The notes beneath the pieces were generated by a model that was not told the origin of the DNA, made no database searches, and worked only from the letters and a program-made list of their open reading frames with translations. A stretch of DNA of 33,643 nt. Origin: an uncultured Clostridia bacterium. GTDB lineage: Bacteria > Bacillota > Clostridia > Oscillospirales > Acutalibacteraceae. Made by a program: the position numbers and the translations under genes. The stretch covers positions 1-33,643 of the forward strand of contig CAMVDB010000017.1 of NCBI GenBank assembly GCA_947166135.1, read 5' to 3'. This document shows positions 8,834 through 16,170 of this stretch, one piece after another (the stretch's first letter is position 1; the number at the start of each line of letters is the position of its first letter).

Positions 8834-8870
8834 GCGTGCGATGTGCGCTGACGCTTACATCTTCGCACGC
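8834..8870. repeat. Hairpin in tRNA-proximal tract
   Basis: GCGTGCGA (8834-8841) pairs with TCGCACGC (8863-8870). It directly abuts the preceding hairpin and adds to the run of palindromes between 8621 and 8955. Confidence 0.4.
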
Positions 8871-8875
8871 TCGCC

Positions 8876-8893
8876 TTCAAATCCCTTCACTCC
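8876..8893 (+). repeat. Inverted copy of tRNA T-arm/acceptor
   Basis: TTCAAATCCCTTCACTCC (8876-8893) is the exact reverse complement of 8961-8978 inside the tRNA-Pro gene. Read on the plus strand it mimics the T-loop and 3' acceptor half of that tRNA. A transcript from the minus strand through both copies could pair the tRNA 3' half with its own downstream region. Confidence 0.55.
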
Positions 8894-8909
8894 TCTGTTG
8901 CTGGTCATA

Positions 8910-8954
8910 TTGAACATAGGGGGGTACCCTTGACGGGTACCCCCTTATGTTCAA
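8910..8954 (-). terminator. Long hairpin directly after tRNA-Pro
   Basis: Bases 8910-8929 pair with 8935-8954 over 20 bp (one G-T pair) around the loop TTGAC; the core is GGGGGTACCC / GGGTACCCCC. It starts one base beyond the encoded CCA end of tRNA-Pro. There is no T-run, so it could be a processing or stability element as well as a terminator. Confidence 0.5.
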
Positions 8955-8955
8955 A

Positions 8956-9031
8956 TGGTCGGAGTGAAGGGATTTGAACCCCCGACATCCTGCTCCCAAA
9001 GCAGGCGCGCTACCAACTGCGCTACACCCCG
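8956..9031 (-). tRNA. tRNA-Pro (anticodon UGG), CCA encoded
   Basis: The minus strand folds as a full cloverleaf. Acceptor CGGGGTG pairs with CACTCCG, with one G-T pair. The D-arm contains AGTTGGTAGC. The anticodon stem CCTGC/GCAGG holds the seven-base loop TTTGGGA with anticodon TGG, which reads proline CCA and related codons. The T-arm GGGGG-TTCAAAT-CCCTT follows, then discriminator A and genome-encoded CCA. The length is 76 nt. A consensus promoter lies about 95 bp upstream at 9125-9153. Confidence 0.95.
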
Positions 9032-9124
9032 GTTTGATTCTTTCGACGCTTGTATTATCTGATCGATGAAAAGCTGCCGCGTGATCCCGATGTGTGACGG
9101 AGCAGCGGCTTGCTAGGCAGGTCT

Positions 9125-9153
9125 ATTATAACCGATGAAAAAAATATTGTCAA
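9125..9153 (-). promoter_or_regulatory. Consensus sigma-A promoter for tRNA-Pro
   Basis: On the minus strand TTGACA (9153-9148), a 17-base spacer and TATAAT (9130-9125): a perfect match to both hexamers, as expected for a stable-RNA gene. It is back-to-back with the plus-strand promoter at 9168-9196. Confidence 0.85.
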
Positions 9154-9167
9154 CACGCAAAAACCTA

Positions 9168-9196
9168 TTGTCTTTTGTCGAAAAAAGGGATATAAT
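9168..9196 (+). promoter_or_regulatory. Sigma-A promoter of the 9317 gene
   Basis: TTGTCT (9168-9173), a 17-base spacer and TATAAT (9191-9196). The -35 boxes of this promoter and of the divergent tRNA promoter lie only about 15 bp apart. The leader to the start codon at 9317 is about 115 nt. Confidence 0.7.
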
Positions 9197-9316
9197 ACAT
9201 TTTGCAATAAGCTGAGGGGCTTGTTGAAGCGGTTATCAGGCGGCAGGCATAGCTGCTTGGGCCGCGTGCGTCGCCGGGCGGAGCATCGGCGGGATCACAT
9301 GCAGAGGAGGGTATAT

Positions 9317-10513
9317 ATGCGCGTGCGTTGGCTGAGGCTTGCGGCGATTATTTGTGCTGTCGTCGCAGCGATCTGCTGTTTTGTGCTGCCTGCGGCGGCG
9401 CTGGACGCGACCTATACCTTCAGCGATTTCGGTATGTCGGTCAAGTTCCCGAAGGCGTTCAACGTCATTACCCGCGATACCAACCGTACCGATCCGGTGT
9501 TTGAAGCGATAGGTCTTGATTATGATCAGACCATGACGGCGTTCCATGCGGCGGGTATCTATCTGCGCGCTTACGAGCCCGAGAATACATACCAGATCAG
9601 TCTGACTGTAACGAAGAACGAGAGCAGTGAGGCGGTCAACAATTACGGCGACCTCAACGAGGCACAGCGTAAGTCGATCTCCGACGCGCTGGCGGCTGAC
9701 GAGAGCGTGAGTTCAGCCGTAGAGGTCAAGCATAATAACATCATCTTCTTCGATTCGGAGCGCGAGCTCAAGTCGGGCGACGACAGCGTTTATCTGAATC
9801 AGAGCAATACCATCGTCAACGGACTGCAGATCGATCTTGTCCTGCAGAAGGAGAAGGAGCCGATCACGACGGACGAGGCGAAGGTGCTGACGGCGGCGGC
9901 GAACTCGCTGAGCTTTGACAACATCAAGCGTGCCGAGTCCGGTCCTAAGTTCGACTGGTGGCGGCTGCTGCTGTGGGCGGGCATCCTGGTGGTGATCGCC
10001 GTAGCGGTCTCGATCCTTTACAAGCGCCGCAACGACGCGCAGAAGCGCAAGATGGAGGAGCGCAGGCGCAGACACGCCGCGTCATCCGGCATGACCTTCG
10101 GCAAGGTCGACGCGGATGAGAGCGCCGAGCCTGAGGAAGCGTGGCAGATGACCTTTGAGGAATCGCTCGGCTATCGCGACGACGAGGAATTCACCTCGCG
10201 CGCGGCGGCTGACGAGATGGCGGGCTACGACATCAAGGTGCGCGACCGCGATCCCAACAAGGGCGTGGCGTACTTTGAGGACGGCGGCGACGGCATCGAC
10301 GACGGTTCCGATTACTTCGATACCTACTTCAAGGAGCCTACCGAGGAGCGTACCGCCATGCAGCGCATGGCGAGCACGGTGAACGCTTATTCGCAGATCG
10401 CCGTGAACCATACCGGCGACTTCTTCAAGAATCTGTTCAAGAAGCTGAAGAAGTGGTTCAAGAAGCTGTTTGGCAAGGTCAGGAAGCTTTTCGGCAGCGG
10501 TAAAAAGAAATAA
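9317..10513 (+). CDS. Secreted/membrane protein with cationic amphipathic tail, unknown function
   Basis: A 398-residue protein I do not recognise. It has an N-terminal signal peptide (hydrophobic about residues 6-28, AAALDA cleavage-like site) and an extracytoplasmic domain of about 180 residues rich in polar residues and predicted beta structure. A single membrane segment follows near residues 214-236, then a very basic stop-transfer stretch, an acidic cytoplasmic region, and a final stretch of about 30 residues made almost only of K, F, L, W and G in an amphipathic pattern. The ATG at 9317 is preceded by GGAGGG at 9307-9312; the reading frame extends further upstream but without a ribosome binding site and through the promoter. 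A terminator follows at 10519. It probably stands alone as a transcription unit. The cationic tail may bind inner-leaflet lipids or nucleic acid (inference). Confidence 0.75.
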   Translation: MRVRWLRLAAIICAVVAAICCFVLPAAALDATYTFSDFGMSVKFPKAFNVITRDTNRTDPVFEAIGLDYDQTMTAFHAAGIYLRAYEPENTYQISLTVTKNESSEAVNNYGDLNEAQRKSISDALAADESVSSAVEVKHNNIIFFDSERELKSGDDSVYLNQSNTIVNGLQIDLVLQKEKEPITTDEAKVLTAAANSLSFDNIKRAESGPKFDWWRLLLWAGILVVIAVAVSILYKRRNDAQKRKMEERRRRHAASSGMTFGKVDADESAEPEEAWQMTFEESLGYRDDEEFTSRAAADEMAGYDIKVRDRDPNKGVAYFEDGGDGIDDGSDYFDTYFKEPTEERTAMQRMASTVNAYSQIAVNHTGDFFKNLFKKLKKWFKKLFGKVRKLFGSGKKK

Positions 10514-10518
10514 TGACG

Positions 10519-10545
10519 GCGGACGGGTGAGCTCGTCCGCTTTTT
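10519..10545 (+). terminator. Intrinsic terminator
   Basis: GCGGACG (10519-10525) pairs with CGTCCGC (10534-10540), followed by TTTTT. It ends the 9317 gene. Confidence 0.8.
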
Positions 10546-10564
10546 CATTTATACGTTAAGTATA

Positions 10565-10593
10565 TTGTTTTGCGAGCCGTGTTGTGTTATAAT
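10565..10593 (+). promoter_or_regulatory. Sigma-A promoter of methyltransferase/GNAT operon
   Basis: TTGTTT (10565-10570), a 17-base spacer and TATAAT (10588-10593). The start codon at 10625 lies about 25 nt after the expected transcription start. Confidence 0.7.
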
Positions 10594-10624
10594 CATCAAA
10601 AATCGGGTGAAAGAGGATGAAGAG

Positions 10625-11413
10625 ATGAAGATAGACGGCATCGATCGGGGACAAGATTTCGATTTCGGCAGGGTTTCCGCCGATTACGCGACGTTTCGCG
10701 ATATCTACCCGCAGAGCATGTACGATAAGCTCGTCATGCTGGGGATCGGCAGAGAGGGTCAGCAGATCCTCGACCTCGGCAGCGGCACGGCTGTTCTGCC
10801 CGTCCGCCTCAGCCGCACGGGAGCGATCTTTACCGCGACGGATATCTCCGCCGAACAGGTGAAGGTCGGCGAACGGCGGGTAAGGGAGCGGGGGTTTGAT
10901 AACATCCGTTTTAAGGTCTGCTCAGCGGAGGATACGGGCTTTGCCGACAACAGCTTCGACGTCGTGACGGCGGTGCAGTGCTTTCAGTATTTCGACGCGG
11001 AGAAGGCGGCTCGGGAGATCAGGCGTGTGTTAAGACCCGACGGGCGCTTCTGCAAGATCTTCATGGACTGGCTGCCCTATGAGGATGAGGTCATCGCCGA
11101 GATGGAGCGGCTCGTCCTGTCGTATAATCCCGCATGGAACGGCGGCGGGTTCAAGACCTACGATTACAGCTATCCTGCATGGGCGCAGGGACGCTTCGAG
11201 ATCGAGACCATCCATTCCTACAACGCGATGCTTGAATTTACGAAGGAAGGGTGGCTCGGCAGAATCAAAACCTGCCGCGGCGTCGGCGCAAGCCTTCCCG
11301 AGGACAGGATACGGGCGTTCGAGCACGAATACCGCTCGATGCTCGAGAAGTACGGCGAGCCCCTGCGACTGAAGCACCAAATCCACATCGAGCTCTATCG
11401 GGTGCTCAAATAA
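10625..11413 (+). CDS. Class I SAM-dependent methyltransferase
   Basis: A 262-residue soluble protein. The SAM-binding glycine loop ILDLGSGTAV is at residues 48-57, an acidic motif II follows (TATDIS), and the FDVVTAVQCFQYFD stretch matches motif IV of UbiE/Methyltransf_11 enzymes. The substrate-binding C-terminal part has many aromatic residues and does not identify the acceptor. Small-molecule methylation is most likely. An upstream in-frame extension exists but overlaps the promoter; ATG 10625 has AGAGG about 10 nt upstream. The GNAT-ASCH gene starts 24 bp after the stop, so the two are probably co-transcribed. Confidence 0.85.
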   Translation: MKIDGIDRGQDFDFGRVSADYATFRDIYPQSMYDKLVMLGIGREGQQILDLGSGTAVLPVRLSRTGAIFTATDISAEQVKVGERRVRERGFDNIRFKVCSAEDTGFADNSFDVVTAVQCFQYFDAEKAAREIRRVLRPDGRFCKIFMDWLPYEDEVIAEMERLVLSYNPAWNGGGFKTYDYSYPAWAQGRFEIETIHSYNAMLEFTKEGWLGRIKTCRGVGASLPEDRIRAFEHEYRSMLEKYGEPLRLKHQIHIELYRVLK

Positions 11414-11437
11414 TGATTGACGGAAAGGACTGATACG

Positions 11438-12349
11438 ATGAATCATCTCGGAACAAAGACCCTGGAGACCGAAAGGCTGATTTTAAGAAAGACGCTCGAG
11501 ACCGATTATAAGCCGATGTTCCGTAACTGGGCGAACGATCAGCGGGTGACGCGCTACCTGACATGGCCGCCGTACGAGAGCGCCGAACAGCTGAAAACGA
11601 CCTATCACCGGTATCTGCTCGACAGTCAGGAGAAAGCGGATTTTTACGACTGGAAGATCGTGTGGAAAAAAACGGGCGAGCCCATCGGATCGATCGGCGC
11701 CGTCAGCCTGAGGGAGGATATCTCAGAGGTCGAGATCGGCTATTGTCTCGGCTTTGCGTGGTGGCACAAGGGGATCATGACCGAGGCGTTCTCCCGGGTG
11801 ATCCGATTCCTCTTCGATGAAGTCGGCGTGAATCGCATCACAGCCACGCACGACCCGCGTAATCCTCATTCGGGAGACGTGATGAAGAAATGCGGTCTTC
11901 AATACGAGGGCACGTCCCGTCAGGCGGGGCGGAACATGCAGGGAATCTGCGACGTAGCCCGCTACGCGATCCTTAAGGAGGATTACGGGAAGGATGACAG
12001 CATGAAGCATGCGATGAAGCTGCATCCCGAGCCCTTTTCCATGATACGCAGCGGTCAAAAGACGATAGAGCTGCGGCTGAATGATGAAAAGCGGCGGGAC
12101 ATCAAGGTGGGCGATCGGATCGAGTTTACGCAGACCGAAACGGGAGAAAAGCTTTCGGCTGAGGTCGTCAGGCTGCATCGTTTCGATTCATTCGCCGAAT
12201 TGTACCGCGCATTACCGCTACTGAAATGCGGCTATACTGATCGGGATATCGCCGACGCGAAGCCGGAGGATATGGAGCTGTATTATTCACCTGCGCAACA
12301 GGCAAAATACGGTGTGCTCGGCATCGAGATCAAAACATTAGCGATATAA
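11438..12349 (+). CDS. GNAT acetyltransferase (RimJ/RimL type) fused to ASCH domain
   Basis: A 303-residue protein. Residues about 1-180 form a GNAT domain of the RimJ/RimL group, which N-acetylates proteins or small amines. The TERLILR start, the EIGYCLG strand, the acetyl-CoA loop region HKGIMTEAF and the conserved MKKCGLQYEG block are visible. Residues about 187-303 form an ASCH (PUA-like, RNA-binding) domain with the typical TIELRLNDEKR and VGDRIEF motifs. ATG 11438 follows AAAGGA (11424-11429); a TTG at 11417 is possible but less likely. The ASCH part begins at an internal ATG (12001) with AAGGA about 10 nt before it, so a separate ASCH protein may also be made. The fusion suggests acetylation of a nucleic-acid-linked or translation-related target (inference). 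A bidirectional terminator follows. Confidence 0.85.
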   Translation: MNHLGTKTLETERLILRKTLETDYKPMFRNWANDQRVTRYLTWPPYESAEQLKTTYHRYLLDSQEKADFYDWKIVWKKTGEPIGSIGAVSLREDISEVEIGYCLGFAWWHKGIMTEAFSRVIRFLFDEVGVNRITATHDPRNPHSGDVMKKCGLQYEGTSRQAGRNMQGICDVARYAILKEDYGKDDSMKHAMKLHPEPFSMIRSGQKTIELRLNDEKRRDIKVGDRIEFTQTETGEKLSAEVVRLHRFDSFAELYRALPLLKCGYTDRDIADAKPEDMELYYSPAQQAKYGVLGIEIKTLAI

Positions 12350-12389
12350 AAAGCGGCGTTCCGGAGTATGACCCCGGAACGTCGCTTTT
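12349..12389. terminator. Bidirectional terminator between convergent genes
   Basis: A long stem (AAAAGCGGCGTTCCGG against CCGGAACGTCGCTTTT, one mismatch) with A/T runs at both ends. It separates the plus-strand GNAT-ASCH gene from the minus-strand PLP-enzyme gene. Confidence 0.85.
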
Positions 12390-12428
12390 ATATACCAAAA
12401 GGCAGACTTATTTCATGTGGATTTAGTA

Positions 12429-13655
12429 TTAAAATAGGCCGAATTTGCTTTCAAACTCGCTCAGGTCGTTTTTGCAGTGGACGGGCTCGCCGACGGACTT
12501 GATCGCCGAGTCGATATCCTTGAGACCGTTGCCGGTGACGATGGATACGATCGTCGCGTCCTTCGGCAGCCTGCCTTCGCGGCTGAGCTTCAACAGCCCC
12601 GCCGTTGCGGTAACGCCCGCAGGCTCGCCGAACACGCCGGTCTTCTTCGCCAGATACCGCTGGGCGGCGCGGATCTCGTCGTCGCTGACATTCACGCAGA
12701 TACCGTCGCTGTCCTTGATGGCGTTGATCGCCTTATCGGGATTGCGCGGCACGCCTACGGCGATGCTGTCGGCGTAGGTGTTCTCCTCCTGCGGCTGCCA
12801 CGGCTCTCCGCTCATGACGGCGGTGTTGATCGGGCAGCAGCCCTCCGCCTGTACGCTGATGATGCGCGGGAGCTTGTCGATGAGTCCGACCATGTACATG
12901 TCGTACAGCCCCTTGTACACGCCCGCCACGGTACAGCCGTCGCCGACGGATACCGCGACGTAGTCGGGCGCGATAAAGTCGAGCTGTTCGCATATCTCGT
13001 GCGCGACGGTTTTTTTGCCCTCGCCGAGATAGGGGTTGATGGCGGCGTTGCGGTTGTACCAGCCGTACTTGTCGATCGCCGCCTTTGATAGCTCGAAGGT
13101 CTCCTCGTAGCTGCCGTCAACGGCGGTGAGGTTCGCGCCGAACATCATGAGCTGGGCGATCTTACCCTTCGGCGCTCTTGCAGGGACGAAAATGTAGGTC
13201 TTGAGTCCCGCCTTGGCGGCGTTGCCCGCGAGGGAAGAGGCGGCGTTGCCGGTGGAGGAGCAGGCGATGGTGTCATAGCCCGCCTCGATCGCCTTGGTGA
13301 CCGCCATCGCCGAGGCGCGATCCTTGAGGGACGCGGTGGGATTCACGCCGTCGTCCTTGATGTACAGCTTCCCGATGCCGAGGTCGGCGGCGACAGCGGG
13401 CGCCTCATACAGCGGCGACATCCCGACCCTCAGCCCCGCCGGCTCGGTTTCCTCCTCGATCGGCAGCAGCTCGCGGTAGCGCCACATGGTGGGCTCGGTG
13501 CGATTGTTCAGCACCTCTTTATTGAGCTTTGTTTTGATATATTCGTAGTCGTAGATCACGTCGAGGATACCGCCGCATTCACAGGCGGTGATATCCGGCT
13601 TTGCGGGGTATTCGCGCCCGCACTTGACGCATCTGCAGTTGATGACGTTTTTCAT
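12429..13655 (-). CDS. Threonine-synthase-like PLP enzyme with N-terminal zinc ribbon
   Basis: A 408-residue fold-type-II PLP enzyme. The N terminus carries a cysteine cluster (C7, C9, C12, then C25 and C27), a zinc-ribbon-like region seen in some archaeal/clostridial threonine synthases and cysteate-synthase-like proteins. The predicted Schiff-base lysine is K111 in PTASLKDRAS, the phosphate/serine loop is SSTGNAAS at 133-140, and a glycine-rich loop VSVGDGCTVAG follows. Such enzymes catalyse beta- or gamma-elimination/replacement on amino acids. The gene begins 3 bp after the YgeY-type hydrolase stop, so it is the second gene of a tight operon and not next to thr biosynthetic genes. Inference: a catabolic lyase for the amino acid released by the hydrolase. 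Housekeeping threonine synthase is the alternative; the context argues against it. Confidence 0.82.
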   Translation of the reverse strand: MKNVINCRCVKCGREYPAKPDITACECGGILDVIYDYEYIKTKLNKEVLNNRTEPTMWRYRELLPIEEETEPAGLRVGMSPLYEAPAVAADLGIGKLYIKDDGVNPTASLKDRASAMAVTKAIEAGYDTIACSSTGNAASSLAGNAAKAGLKTYIFVPARAPKGKIAQLMMFGANLTAVDGSYEETFELSKAAIDKYGWYNRNAAINPYLGEGKKTVAHEICEQLDFIAPDYVAVSVGDGCTVAGVYKGLYDMYMVGLIDKLPRIISVQAEGCCPINTAVMSGEPWQPQEENTYADSIAVGVPRNPDKAINAIKDSDGICVNVSDDEIRAAQRYLAKKTGVFGEPAGVTATAGLLKLSREGRLPKDATIVSIVTGNGLKDIDSAIKSVGEPVHCKNDLSEFESKFGLF

Positions 13656-13658
13656 GGC

Positions 13659-14861
13659 TTATTTCTCTTCGGCGTAGTTCATCGGAACAGCGGCGTACAC
13701 GGCGGCACAGCGGACGAGGTCCTCTTTCCAGGTGATCTCGTTGGGCGCGTGAGCCTGCGCCTCGGCGCCGGGGCCGAAGCCGATGCACGGGATGCCGTAG
13801 CGGCCCATGATGGAGACGCCGTTGGTCGAGAAGGTCCACTTGTCGACTCTCGGCTCGCCGTACATGCCCTTGTGAGAGGCGACCATCGCCTTACACGCGG
13901 GATGATCCTCGGGGATGACCCAGGTGGGGAAGAAGCACTCGGTCGGATAGACGAGCCCCGTCCACGAGGGACGCTCATAGGTGTACATGCTGACCTTGGC
14001 GCCGTACTTCTGTACGGAGGGCAGCGCGCGAACCTCTTCGAGCGCGGATTCCCAGGTCTCGCCGTGAGTCAGACGGCGGTCGAGCGAGATCGCCGCGAAG
14101 TCCGCGACCGCACAGCGTGAGGGGGAGTTGTAGAACTGCTGAGAGACCGTAACGGTGCCCTTGCCGAGGAAGGGATCATAGTGCAGGCGTTCGTTGAGCG
14201 CCTTGACGTCGAGCACGATCTCAGCCATCTTGTAGATCGCGTTATCGCCGCGCTCGGGAGCGGAGCCGTGGCAGGATACGCCCTTGACCTCGACGCGTAT
14301 CTCCATACGACCGCGCTGACCGCGGTAGATGCCCTTGTCGGTCGGCTCGGTGATGACGACGAACTCGGGGGTGATGTTCATCTCGTTGTGGATGTACTGC
14401 CAGCATAAGCCGTCGCAGTCCTCCTCCTGAACGGTACCGGTGACCAGCACCCTGTAGCCGTCGGGGATCAGCCCGAGATCCTTCATGATCTTCGCGCCGT
14501 ATACGGAGGATACGACGCCGCCTGTCTGGTCGGAGGAACCGCGTCCGCCGATCTCGGTATCGGTCTCGTAGCCCTTATAGGGGTCGAACTTCCAGTTCGA
14601 CAGCTCGCCGAGTCCGACGGTGTCGATATGACCGTCAAAGGCGATGATCTTCTCGCCCGTACCCATCACGCCGTGGACGTTGCCCATCGGGTCGGTGAAC
14701 GCCTGATCGAAGCCAAGCTTCTCCATCTCGGCGACGATGCGCTTCGCGACGCCCTCCTCCTCGGCGCTCTCGCTCGGTATCGCGATCAGCTCGCGCAGGA
14801 AAGCGGTCATGTCCTTCTCGTAGCCTTCGGCAGCCTTTTTGATAGCCTCATAATTCATCAT
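13659..14861 (-). CDS. ygeY: YgeY-family M20 metallohydrolase
   Basis: A 400-residue M20/ArgE-type dinuclear metal hydrolase of the group named YgeY (selenium-metabolism-linked hydrolase). Metal and catalytic residues are in place: H78 and D80 in DGHIDT, D111 in SSDQTGG, the E146-E147 pair in TVQEED, E172, and H371 near the C terminus; H198 lies in the dimerisation-domain SCHGSAP motif. The family cleaves amide bonds of N-acyl or N-carbamoyl amino acids; YgeY's true substrate is unsettled. The start at 14861 is set by AAAAGGAGGA in the 12 bases before ATG; an upstream in-frame ATG at 14918 would overlap the promoter. It is first gene of the minus-strand operon with the PLP enzyme and faces the plus-strand arm carrying ygeW and carbamate kinase. 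Confidence 0.88.
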   Translation of the reverse strand: MMNYEAIKKAAEGYEKDMTAFLRELIAIPSESAEEEGVAKRIVAEMEKLGFDQAFTDPMGNVHGVMGTGEKIIAFDGHIDTVGLGELSNWKFDPYKGYETDTEIGGRGSSDQTGGVVSSVYGAKIMKDLGLIPDGYRVLVTGTVQEEDCDGLCWQYIHNEMNITPEFVVITEPTDKGIYRGQRGRMEIRVEVKGVSCHGSAPERGDNAIYKMAEIVLDVKALNERLHYDPFLGKGTVTVSQQFYNSPSRCAVADFAAISLDRRLTHGETWESALEEVRALPSVQKYGAKVSMYTYERPSWTGLVYPTECFFPTWVIPEDHPACKAMVASHKGMYGEPRVDKWTFSTNGVSIMGRYGIPCIGFGPGAEAQAHAPNEITWKEDLVRCAAVYAAVPMNYAEEK

Positions 14862-14909
14862 GTCGATTCCTCCTTTTGCGTGTTCGACAGGGTTATTTCC
14901 CTTACTTCT

Positions 14910-14937
14910 ATTATACACCGGTAAGGAGTGCTGTCAA
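14910..14937 (-). promoter_or_regulatory. Strong sigma-A promoter of the ygeY operon
   Basis: On the minus strand TTGACA (14937-14932), a 16-base spacer and TATAAT (14915-14910). Both hexamers are consensus. It lies 50-75 bp upstream of the hydrolase start and separates this operon from the PHP gene. Confidence 0.8.
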
Positions 14938-14965
14938 ATAAAATTTTCGGTTTTCTGACAAATTT

Positions 14966-15808
14966 TTAGGAGTTTTTCAGCTCGCGGAGCCTCTCGTAAT
15001 ATTCGTAGGGGACGGAGAGGTTGCCGTAGCCCTTGCCGAGCGCGATTTTCGGCTTGTTCGCGCCGTGGAAATCGCTGCCGCCGCTTGCCTGTAAGCCGAA
15101 TCGCTCGCATACCTTCTTCGCCTTCCCGGTCGTTTCCTCATCGTACATACTGTACAGCACCTCCATGCCTTGTAAGCCCGCGTCGACCGCGTGGGGGAGG
15201 AAGGCGTCCGCCTGATCGAAGTTCATGTGGATGTACGGATGCGCCCATACCGCGACCGCGCCGATCGAGCGGATGAAGCGGATGGTATCGAGGCTCGACA
15301 GCCTCTCGGGCGGCTCGTACAGCCCGTAATCCTTGTGCAGGATGGTATCGAAGCCCTCGCTGATGCTCGAGAGATAGCCCTTCTTGACCAGCTCGGCGGC
15401 GATATTCGCGCGGTTGACGTGACCCTTGGAATTTTCGAGGATCTCGACGTAGGTGATGTCGTAGCCGCGTTCGCGGAGCTTCTTGACCAGCTTGTAGTTG
15501 CTCTCCTCCTTGAGGGTGGAGGCGCGGTCGAGGTAATCGTTGATCCTGCCGTGACTTTCCGGCGGGATGAACAGCCCGAGGATATGCAGCTCGGTACCCT
15601 CGTAGGCGGTGGTGAACTCGATCCCGGGGACAATGTCAATCGGCTTGCCCTGTGCGGCGGAGGTAAAGTCGTGAAGTCCCGATACGGTATTGTGATCCGT
15701 CATCGCGAGCGCGCTCAGCCCCGCGCCGATCGCTTCATCGATCAGCTCCGCCGGAGTGAAGGTGCCGTCGGAGTAGACGGAGTGGGTATGCAGATCGCAG
15801 GTTTTCAT
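14966..15808 (-). CDS. PHP-domain phosphoesterase (YciV/RNase AM-like)
   Basis: A 280-residue PHP-family protein. Metal-binding motifs appear in order: DLHTHSVYSDGT at residues 5-16, MTDHNT, PGIEFT, WAHPYIH and GGSDFHG near the C terminus. This small stand-alone PHP class includes 3',5'-nucleoside bisphosphate phosphatases and the 5'-3' exoribonuclease RNase AM (YciV), so it may clear pAp or trim RNA ends. The start is supported by AAAGGAG 9 nt upstream. It lies between the two arms of the ygeY/ygeW locus but has its own promoter region, and a separate promoter follows it, so membership of the pathway is doubtful. Confidence 0.85.
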   Translation of the reverse strand: MKTCDLHTHSVYSDGTFTPAELIDEAIGAGLSALAMTDHNTVSGLHDFTSAAQGKPIDIVPGIEFTTAYEGTELHILGLFIPPESHGRINDYLDRASTLKEESNYKLVKKLRERGYDITYVEILENSKGHVNRANIAAELVKKGYLSSISEGFDTILHKDYGLYEPPERLSSLDTIRFIRSIGAVAVWAHPYIHMNFDQADAFLPHAVDAGLQGMEVLYSMYDEETTGKAKKVCERFGLQASGGSDFHGANKPKIALGKGYGNLSVPYEYYERLRELKNS

Positions 15809-15856
15809 AGTTCGGACTCCTTTGCTATCATTCTATCTATGGTATAATCAGCCATC

Positions 15857-15885
15857 GCCCGTTGTCGCAAAGCGACAAACCGGGC
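15857..15885. repeat. Hairpin in the PHP-gene leader
   Basis: TTGTCGC (15862-15868) pairs with GCGACAA (15872-15878), extended by GCCCG / CGGGC (15857-15861 with 15881-15885) across a two-base bulge. On the minus strand it lies about 50 nt before the PHP start codon, inside the expected leader. There is no T-run. Confidence 0.5.
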
Positions 15886-15920
15886 GGGCATATAAATCTG
15901 TATCATAACCGGATATGGTC

Positions 15921-15949
15921 ATTATACCACTTATCGTAAAATAATAAAA
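15921..15949 (-). promoter_or_regulatory. Probable extended -10 promoter of the PHP gene
   Basis: The minus strand carries TGGTATAAT (extended -10; the TATAAT is 15926-15921) with a weak TTTTAT 17 bases upstream. This leaves a leader of about 105 nt before the start codon at 15808. Confidence 0.5.
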
Positions 15950-16012
15950 GTTCAATCTGCTTGATTTTTCAAAAATATTTGTGAAATTTGCTGAAAAATT
16001 GCCCTGAAAGCA

Positions 16013-16041
16013 TTGATAATTACGGCGTAATGGTTTACAAT
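16013..16041 (+). promoter_or_regulatory. Promoter of regulator/ygeW operon
   Basis: TTGATA (16013-16018), a 17-base spacer and TACAAT (16036-16041). Transcription would start near 16048 and run about 120 nt before the regulator's ATG, passing through the folded leader at 16084-16142. Confidence 0.6.
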
Positions 16042-16083
16042 ATAAATAATTATTAGCTGACCAAAATATTTTTTATCGATTTT

Positions 16084-16142
16084 TCGCCGCGAGGGGCAGA
16101 AGCTCCGTTTCCGACGGAGCCGACTGAGAGTCCCTACGGCGA
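16084..16142 (+). ncRNA. Candidate structured leader RNA upstream of the regulator
   Basis: Three stacked helices can be drawn: TCGCCG (16084-16089) with CGGCGA (16137-16142), AGGGG (16092-16096) with TCCCT (16131-16135), and GCTCCGT (16102-16108) with ACGGAGC (16114-16120) around the loop TTCCG. They are separated by an asymmetric internal loop, CAGAA against CGACTGAGAG. The GGGG / CTGAGA / CCCT pattern recalls the pyrimidine-sensing arm of TPP riboswitches, but the other arm is missing. It is either an unclassified cis-regulatory RNA or a stable hairpin near the ribosome binding site at about 16159. No terminator stem is visible. Confidence 0.45.
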
Positions 16143-16170
16143 TCGCAGCCCATCAAAAGAAGGTGATACC

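Noticed and set aside
13659..14918. Longer YgeY-type protein starting at 14918
   Set aside because: The extension lies inside the consensus promoter and has no ribosome binding site, whereas 14861 has an excellent one.
15822..15848. Plus-strand promoter (extended -10 TGGTATAAT at 15840-15848)
   Set aside because: The -35 is poor or badly spaced (15-16 bases), no gene or terminator follows for 300 bp, and a better promoter for the next gene exists at 16013-16041.
16084..16142. TPP riboswitch
   Set aside because: Only the GGGG/CTGAGA arm is mimicked; the P4-P5 arm with its conserved loop is absent and the downstream gene is not thiamine-related.
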